Part shown: positions 13,458 to 17,255 of the stretch, one piece after another | How the letters are laid out: each line of letters begins with the position of its first letter | Numbering within the stretch: position 1 is the stretch's first letter | NCBI GenBank assembly: GCA_958439155.1 | Contig: CAUBUJ010000019.1 | Coordinates: 1-17,255, forward strand | Length of the DNA: 17,255 nt | Direction of reading: 5' to 3' | Origin: an uncultured Veillonellaceae bacterium | Lineage (GTDB): Bacteria; Bacillota; Negativicutes; Veillonellales; Dialisteraceae | Notes under the pieces: generated by a model | What the model was told of the DNA's origin: nothing | The model's input: only the letters and a program-made list of their open reading frames with translations | The model's database searches: none | Position numbers and translations under genes: made by a program

Positions 13458-15567
13458 ATGTTTTATAGACTTCCGCCGCCTGGAGCAGGGCCTGTCCGTA
13501 GCGGAGACGCTGCTGGTCTTCCATAGCGGAGAGGGCGTCCCGGCTGTAGGCAAGTCCCCGGAGGATCCCTTCCGGACAGACCGCGTCTTCCGGTACGCTG
13601 TCACGGCGGGCCAGGCGGGCCCGTACTTTATTCATATATACATAGAAAGCGTCTTCGTCAATCACTTTCTCGTCCTGTACTTTCTTGTCCCGCGCCCCGC
13701 CGGCAGAGCGGGCCCCTTTTCTCGGGACGCTCCCCATGGGAGGATCCGCTGCCTTTGGCAGGGGCGCCGGTTCTTCCCGGCTGCCGGTGATCACTTCCAG
13801 GAACCGGGGCCCGTACTTCCTGAGCTTAAAGGCGCCCACCCCGCGGACGGTGCCCATTTCTTCGAGCGTCTTCGGCTGGCGCTCCACCATGTCATCCAAG
13901 GTCGCGTCAGAAAAAATGACGAAAGGCGGCACATGCTCTTCGCCGGCGACCCGTTTCCGGAGCTGACGCAGTTTCTCGAAAAGCCCGGAGCCATCCCGGA
14001 GGGGACGGGATTTTTTCTCCACCACCGCCCGGGCGATGATGGACTCGCTTCCCATAGCCAGGCCATAGACCTCGCCGTTCCCGGCGAGCACTTCCCGCGC
14101 CTTGTCGGTGAGACGGAGCACCGGGTACTGGCCGCCGTCGCGGATGAGGTAGCCGTCGGCGGCGTACCCGCTGATGGCTGTCTTGATGTCACGCAGTTTC
14201 TTGTGGGCGAGCTTGCCGTAAGTGAGGGTCTCATCCAGATGGCGGGACAAAATGGTCTCGGTGCGGCTTCCTTTCAGAATGCCCGCCACCAGGGCGGCGC
14301 CGAATTTCTCTCCCAGAAGGGAAATGGTACGGAAGACAAGGGACGCTTCGTCAGTGACGTTCACCCGGCCTTTCGCCTCCTCACAGTTGCCGCAGTGACC
14401 GCATGGTTCTTTCACAGGCTCGCCGAAGTACTGGAGAATGAAATTCCGGAGACACGATGTGGTGCGGCAGTAGTCCTCCATCTGGCCAAGGCGGCTGTAA
14501 TCCATTTTTGTCTTCTCGTCGTCCTGGCTGCTGGTCTGGATGAGGTAGCGCTGGATCGCCGAGTCTTTCCCGCTGTAGAGGAGGATACACTCCGCCGCCG
14601 CCCCGTCCCGGCCGGCCCGGCCCGCTTCCTGGTAGTACGACTCGAGACACTTCGGCATCTGGTAATGGAGGACATAGCGCACATTGCTCTTGTCGATGCC
14701 CATGCCGAAAGCATTTGTAGCAGCCATCACATGGACCCGGTCATAGGAAAAATCGTCCTGCGCTTCTTTCCGTTCCTCATCGGACATGCCCGCGTGGTAG
14801 CGCCCGGCGGCAAAACCGTGATCGCAGAGCATGGCGTGGACCTCATCCACCGCTTTTCTGGTGGCGCAGTAAATGATGCCGCTTTCCTTCTGATGGGCCT
14901 TCACGTAGCGGAGAAGGAAATCATTCTTGTCCACCCCGCGGATTACCCGGAAAGACAGATTCGGCCGGTCAAGGCCTGTGCGGAAGACTCTCGCCTGGGC
15001 AAGCCCCAGACTTTCTTTCATATCCGCTTCCACCAGAGGCGTCGCCGTCGCCGTAAAAGCCGCGACCACCGGACGGCGGGGCAGTGTCTTGATGAAATCA
15101 TGGATTCGGCGGTAGCTCGGGCGGAAATCGTGACCCCACTGGGACACGCAGTGCGCCTCATCGATGACGAAAAGAGAGAGCGGCACCTGGCGGAGGCAGT
15201 CTGTAAAATAGGAAGGCTCCAGTTTTTCCGGCGCCATGTAAAGAAGCTTCAGACGTCCCGTATAGAGCTCGCGGAGACGCTGGATCGACTCTTCATAGGA
15301 AATGGTGCTGTTCACAAACGAAGCGGGCACGCCCTGCTCGGTAAGCGCTTCCACCTGGTCCTTCATGAGAGAAATGAGGGGGGAAATGATGACCGTCCCG
15401 TAAGGCATGGCCATCGCCGGCACCTGGAAACAGATGGATTTTCCTGCGCCGGTAGGCATGATGGCCACCACATCCGTTCCTTTCGCGATGGTATTCACCA
15501 CTTTCTCCTGCATGGGACGGAAGCTGTCATACCCGAAATAGCGCTTCAAAATTTCTCTTGCCGTCAC
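13450..15567 (-). CDS. recQ: ATP-dependent DNA helicase RecQ
   Basis: A 3'-5' superfamily 2 helicase acting in recombination and fork repair. The start is GTG with AAAGGAG 8 nt upstream. Domain order: helicase core with PTGAGKS (38-44), DEAH (136-139, in VIDEAHCVSQWGHDFRPSY), TATATP (172-177) and the motif VI region YYQEAGRAGRDG (311-322); a zinc site made by C372, C389, C392 and C395; a winged-helix RQC domain (about 405-510); an HRDC domain (about 520-600, with FVIFSDATLDDMVERQPKTL and VRGVGAFKLRKYG). After a basic linker, a further 70 residues end in QRLRYGQALLQAAEVYKTLL and look like a degenerate second HRDC. Total 705 residues, about 95 longer than E. coli RecQ. The gene has its own extended -10 promoter and likely heads the thyA-folA operon. 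Confidence 0.96.
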   Translation of the reverse strand: MTAREILKRYFGYDSFRPMQEKVVNTIAKGTDVVAIMPTGAGKSICFQVPAMAMPYGTVIISPLISLMKDQVEALTEQGVPASFVNSTISYEESIQRLRELYTGRLKLLYMAPEKLEPSYFTDCLRQVPLSLFVIDEAHCVSQWGHDFRPSYRRIHDFIKTLPRRPVVAAFTATATPLVEADMKESLGLAQARVFRTGLDRPNLSFRVIRGVDKNDFLLRYVKAHQKESGIIYCATRKAVDEVHAMLCDHGFAAGRYHAGMSDEERKEAQDDFSYDRVHVMAATNAFGMGIDKSNVRYVLHYQMPKCLESYYQEAGRAGRDGAAAECILLYSGKDSAIQRYLIQTSSQDDEKTKMDYSRLGQMEDYCRTTSCLRNFILQYFGEPVKEPCGHCGNCEEAKGRVNVTDEASLVFRTISLLGEKFGAALVAGILKGSRTETILSRHLDETLTYGKLAHKKLRDIKTAISGYAADGYLIRDGGQYPVLRLTDKAREVLAGNGEVYGLAMGSESIIARAVVEKKSRPLRDGSGLFEKLRQLRKRVAGEEHVPPFVIFSDATLDDMVERQPKTLEEMGTVRGVGAFKLRKYGPRFLEVITGSREEPAPLPKAADPPMGSVPRKGARSAGGARDKKVQDEKVIDEDAFYVYMNKVRARLARRDSVPEDAVCPEGILRGLAYSRDALSAMEDQQRLRYGQALLQAAEVYKTLL

Positions 15568-15637
15568 GATGGCGTCTCCTTTCTGGAAAAGGATATCCTG
15601 AAAATGAAGAAATCCTTTCCGCTCTATGGCAGTTTTT

Positions 15638-15646
15638 ATTATAGCA
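15638..15646 (-). promoter_or_regulatory. Extended -10 promoter of recQ
   Basis: The minus strand reads TGCTATAAT. A C-rich run lies where the -35 would be, so recognition should rest on the extended -10. The predicted leader is about 64 nt. Confidence 0.6.
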
Positions 15647-15704
15647 TGCGTCAGGGGAGGGGGGGCTCTTTTTTCTTGTGTCCTTTCTTTTACGCCATCA
15701 AAAA

Positions 15705-15728
15705 ACGGGCCTTGCCGGTCCGCTTTTC
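15705..15728 (-). terminator. Weak terminator between the glycosyltransferase gene and recQ
   Basis: On the minus strand CGGACC, loop GGCAA, GGCCCG is a 6-bp stem with one A-C mismatch, followed by TTTTTT. It lies just past the glycosyltransferase stop. The stem is weak, so read-through into recQ is plausible. Confidence 0.45.
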
Positions 15729-15731
15729 TTT

Positions 15732-16910
15732 CTATTTTTTTGACGCTGCTTTCTCAAGAAGCGCTTCCCATGTGTCCCATACCGCTTCCGGCCGGTACGC
15801 TTCCATGACTCTGGCGCCGGCCGCTCCATACTCTCTCCGGAGGGAGGAACTGTCCATGAGCCGGCGGAGCGCCTCTGTGAAAGGCGCCGTCCCTTCCCCG
15901 CAGAGAAGGCCTGTTTTTTTATTTTGAATGAGCTCATTCACCGCGGGACACGACGCGTAGCCCACAGCGGGGATGCCCCGGGCCATGGCCTCGCCGAGAG
16001 CGAGGGGAAATCCTTCGTGATGGCTGGGAAAGGCAAAAATATCCGTCTTTTTCCAGACATCGTCCATTTTCTTCGTGGTGCCCCGGAGGAAGACTCTCTT
16101 TTCCAGCCCTGCCGCCTTGATCCGCGTCTTCAGCGCCGCCACATAGGGTTTGTCATAAAGCGCGCCCCAGAAATCCACCTGCCAGTCCGGATACAGCCCG
16201 GCGAGCGGCTCGAAGGCTTCCACCAGAAGATGCTGCCGCTTCGTCCGCCCTGTGAGACGGCCCACACAGGTGATGCGGTGGATTTTCCGCGGCGCTCCTG
16301 GATCGGTCAGGGCCTCTGGCGCCTCAATCGCGTTGGGAATGGACACATACCGGGCGGAGGGCATGTACACTTTCGCCTTGTCTATAAAAGAAGGAAGGAG
16401 GGCCTGCACGGCAAAGCTTTTGGCGACAGCGGCCATTTCCTCCTCCGGGGCATGGGCGAAAATTTCATCAGGGTCATTGTGGAGCATGGACACCACAGGA
16501 ATGGCCGTACCGATGCCGGAGAGAAGAAGACGCCCGGTAGGCTCCCGGAAGGAAACGATCACATCAGGCTGCTCCGCCGCAAGGATTTTCCGGAGAGGAT
16601 CGGCGGCGGCCAGCATCATCCGGTAATTCTGGTTCCGCGCCGCTTTCCGGCTCACTGCGCGGAGAATTTCCCGGAGAATTTTCCCGCCCGCTCCCGGACG
16701 GACCGGCGCCATCCCCTTCATGTGGTACAAATTATAGAGATGCACATCCTCCGGCAGCGGGAAAAAAGGCACCCCTTCCTTCTCGTCAGCAAAGACAACG
16801 CCCACCGCGTGGCCCCGCTCCGTCATGGCCCGCGCCATTTTCGCCAGCACATTTTCTATGCCGCCGCTGTATCCGATGTATTTGTGAAAATCTGCCAGTA
16901 AGATCCGCAT
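15732..16910 (-). CDS. GT4-family glycosyltransferase
   Basis: A retaining GT-B sugar transferase using a nucleotide sugar, probably for cell-surface glycan or lipopolysaccharide; acceptor and sugar are unknown. I place the start at the ATG at 16910 (MRILLADFHKYIGYSGGIEN), with GGAGG 5 nt upstream, giving 392 residues; the open frame extends 27 codons further without support. The N-terminal domain opens with the acceptor-side GGIENVLAKMARAMTERGH motif. The C-terminal domain (from about 213) has CVGRLTGRTKRQHLLVEAF and the family's donor-binding E-x7-E signature, HHEGFPLALGEAMARGIP (about 297-314). It stands alone, without other surface-glycan genes in view, upstream of recQ. An extended -10 promoter lies 23 nt before the ATG. 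Confidence 0.9.
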   Translation of the reverse strand: MRILLADFHKYIGYSGGIENVLAKMARAMTERGHAVGVVFADEKEGVPFFPLPEDVHLYNLYHMKGMAPVRPGAGGKILREILRAVSRKAARNQNYRMMLAAADPLRKILAAEQPDVIVSFREPTGRLLLSGIGTAIPVVSMLHNDPDEIFAHAPEEEMAAVAKSFAVQALLPSFIDKAKVYMPSARYVSIPNAIEAPEALTDPGAPRKIHRITCVGRLTGRTKRQHLLVEAFEPLAGLYPDWQVDFWGALYDKPYVAALKTRIKAAGLEKRVFLRGTTKKMDDVWKKTDIFAFPSHHEGFPLALGEAMARGIPAVGYASCPAVNELIQNKKTGLLCGEGTAPFTEALRRLMDSSSLRREYGAAGARVMEAYRPEAVWDTWEALLEKAASKK

Positions 16911-16932
16911 AGGCCCCTCCTTTATTTTTCTC

Positions 16933-16941
16933 ATTATATCA
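16933..16941 (-). promoter_or_regulatory. Extended -10 promoter of the glycosyltransferase gene
   Basis: The minus strand reads TGATATAAT, a complete extended -10, with no -35 at 17 nt. The leader would be only about 16 nt, just enough for the ribosome binding site. Confidence 0.6.
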
Positions 16942-16952
16942 TGAAAAAGGGA

Positions 16953-17078
16953 ACGGGCTGCCATGCGCAGGGCGTGCCGGAACTGCCTCATTGCAGATGG
17001 GTCTGGGGTCTAAGGTCGGAGGTCTAAGGTCGGATGGTACGTCACAGGAGCGGACTCTGCTCCCAATGACGCACATCC
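16953..17078 (+). repeat. Composite intergenic repeat, second forward copy
   Basis: It begins with GGGCTGCCATG, 16 nt, ACTGCCTCATT as at 9905. It continues with two perfect 14-nt units GGTCTAAGGTCGGA (17007-17034), each two heptads. It ends with a three-helix hairpin: GGATG/CATCC (17032-17036 with 17074-17078), CGTCA/TGACG (17040-17044 with 17067-17071), GGAGC/GCTCC (17047-17051 with 17059-17063). The stem differs in sequence from the copy at 9985-10016 but keeps the fold. Confidence 0.8.
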
Positions 17079-17107
17079 ACGGCTCTGCGCTTCGCGCTCT
17101 GTATTTT

Positions 17108-17150
17108 GCTCCCCTTCTCCCATGACACACCATCCACCTTTGACCTCATA
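17108..17150 (-). repeat. Inverted fragment of the composite repeat
   Basis: On the minus strand this reads GACTGAA, GTATGAG, GTCAAAG, GTGGATG, then GTGTGTCATGGGAG. It matches the heptads plus GTGCGTCATGGGAG of 9970-9998, in the opposite orientation to the copy 30 nt to its left. Confidence 0.7.
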
Positions 17151-17255
17151 CTTCAGTCTCCGCTCCCCGCATGGAATCCCCCTGCCGCTGTCATTTCTCC
17201 GCTTAGTGTAAAATTCTTCTCGGTGGTAAAACTGCCGCCACAATAAAAAGGAAGA

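Larger units (their letters stand above)
16911..17255. other. Repeat-filled right end of the window
   Basis: 345 nt with no gene. It begins with the glycosyltransferase promoter, then forward (16953-17078) and inverted (17108-17150) repeat copies. The last 100 nt show no recognised signal. Confidence 0.65.

Noticed and set aside
13933..15927. 664-codon plus-strand ORF
   Set aside because: It is antisense to recQ and into the glycosyltransferase gene. The peptide is His/Arg-rich with no fold signature.
1..17255. tRNA or rRNA genes
   Set aside because: No T-loop GGTTCGAATCC-type motif with a matching acceptor stem and no rRNA-like stretch was seen in the gaps. A covariance search was not possible.

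Overview
The window looks like chromosomal DNA from a diderm Firmicute of the class Negativicutes. A Dialister-like genome is my best guess, from general impression only. The argument is the combination of genes: a TonB-dependent outer-membrane receptor, which needs an outer membrane, shares 17 kb with a Gram-positive-type division cluster (ylmE/yggS, sepF, ylmH, divIVA). The genes are GC-rich. The intergenic DNA is long and full of short-period repeats. I see no phage, transposase, CRISPR array, rRNA or tRNA.

Layout. 305-2425 (+) encodes the TonB-dependent receptor and ends at a strong hairpin terminator. All other genes are on the minus strand. Read in the direction of transcription, the first minus-strand group is yggS/ylmE (8488-7799), two tandem sepF paralogues, proC, ylmH, divIVA and speE (ending 2661). 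Stop/start overlaps link sepF1-sepF2, sepF2-proC and divIVA-speE; repeat-filled gaps interrupt the group at 5815-6031 and 4106-5022. A dGTPase gene (9833-8844) and an aldehyde dehydrogenase gene (11673-10183) are single units, each followed by a terminator. The last minus-strand run is a GT4 glycosyltransferase (16910-15732), then recQ, thyA, folA and a 42-residue membrane protein (ending 11976). thyA and folA overlap by ATGA, the usual pairing in which FolA regenerates the tetrahydrofolate that ThyA oxidises. dGTPase, ThyA, FolA and RecQ all concern dNTP supply or DNA maintenance.

The least ordinary content lies between genes. Almost every gap carries sequence with a strict 7-nt period, in at least three sequence flavours: AGCTTTT, GGTCTAA/GGTCGGA and AGAGTTG/AGAGTTT. 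These are interleaved with GC-rich hairpins and a recurring GTGCGTCAT-type motif. A separate block at about 4576-4800 is a chain of perfect inverted repeats and looks like a structured RNA or a small non-autonomous element. Several genes are preceded by an extended -10 promoter (TGnTATAAT) with little or no -35 box.

No clear new defence or biosynthetic system is visible. The best leads are the heptad and hairpin intergenic elements, the 4.6-4.8 kb structured block, the tandem sepF pair with ylmG apparently missing, and the unannotated small membrane protein in the thyA-folA operon.
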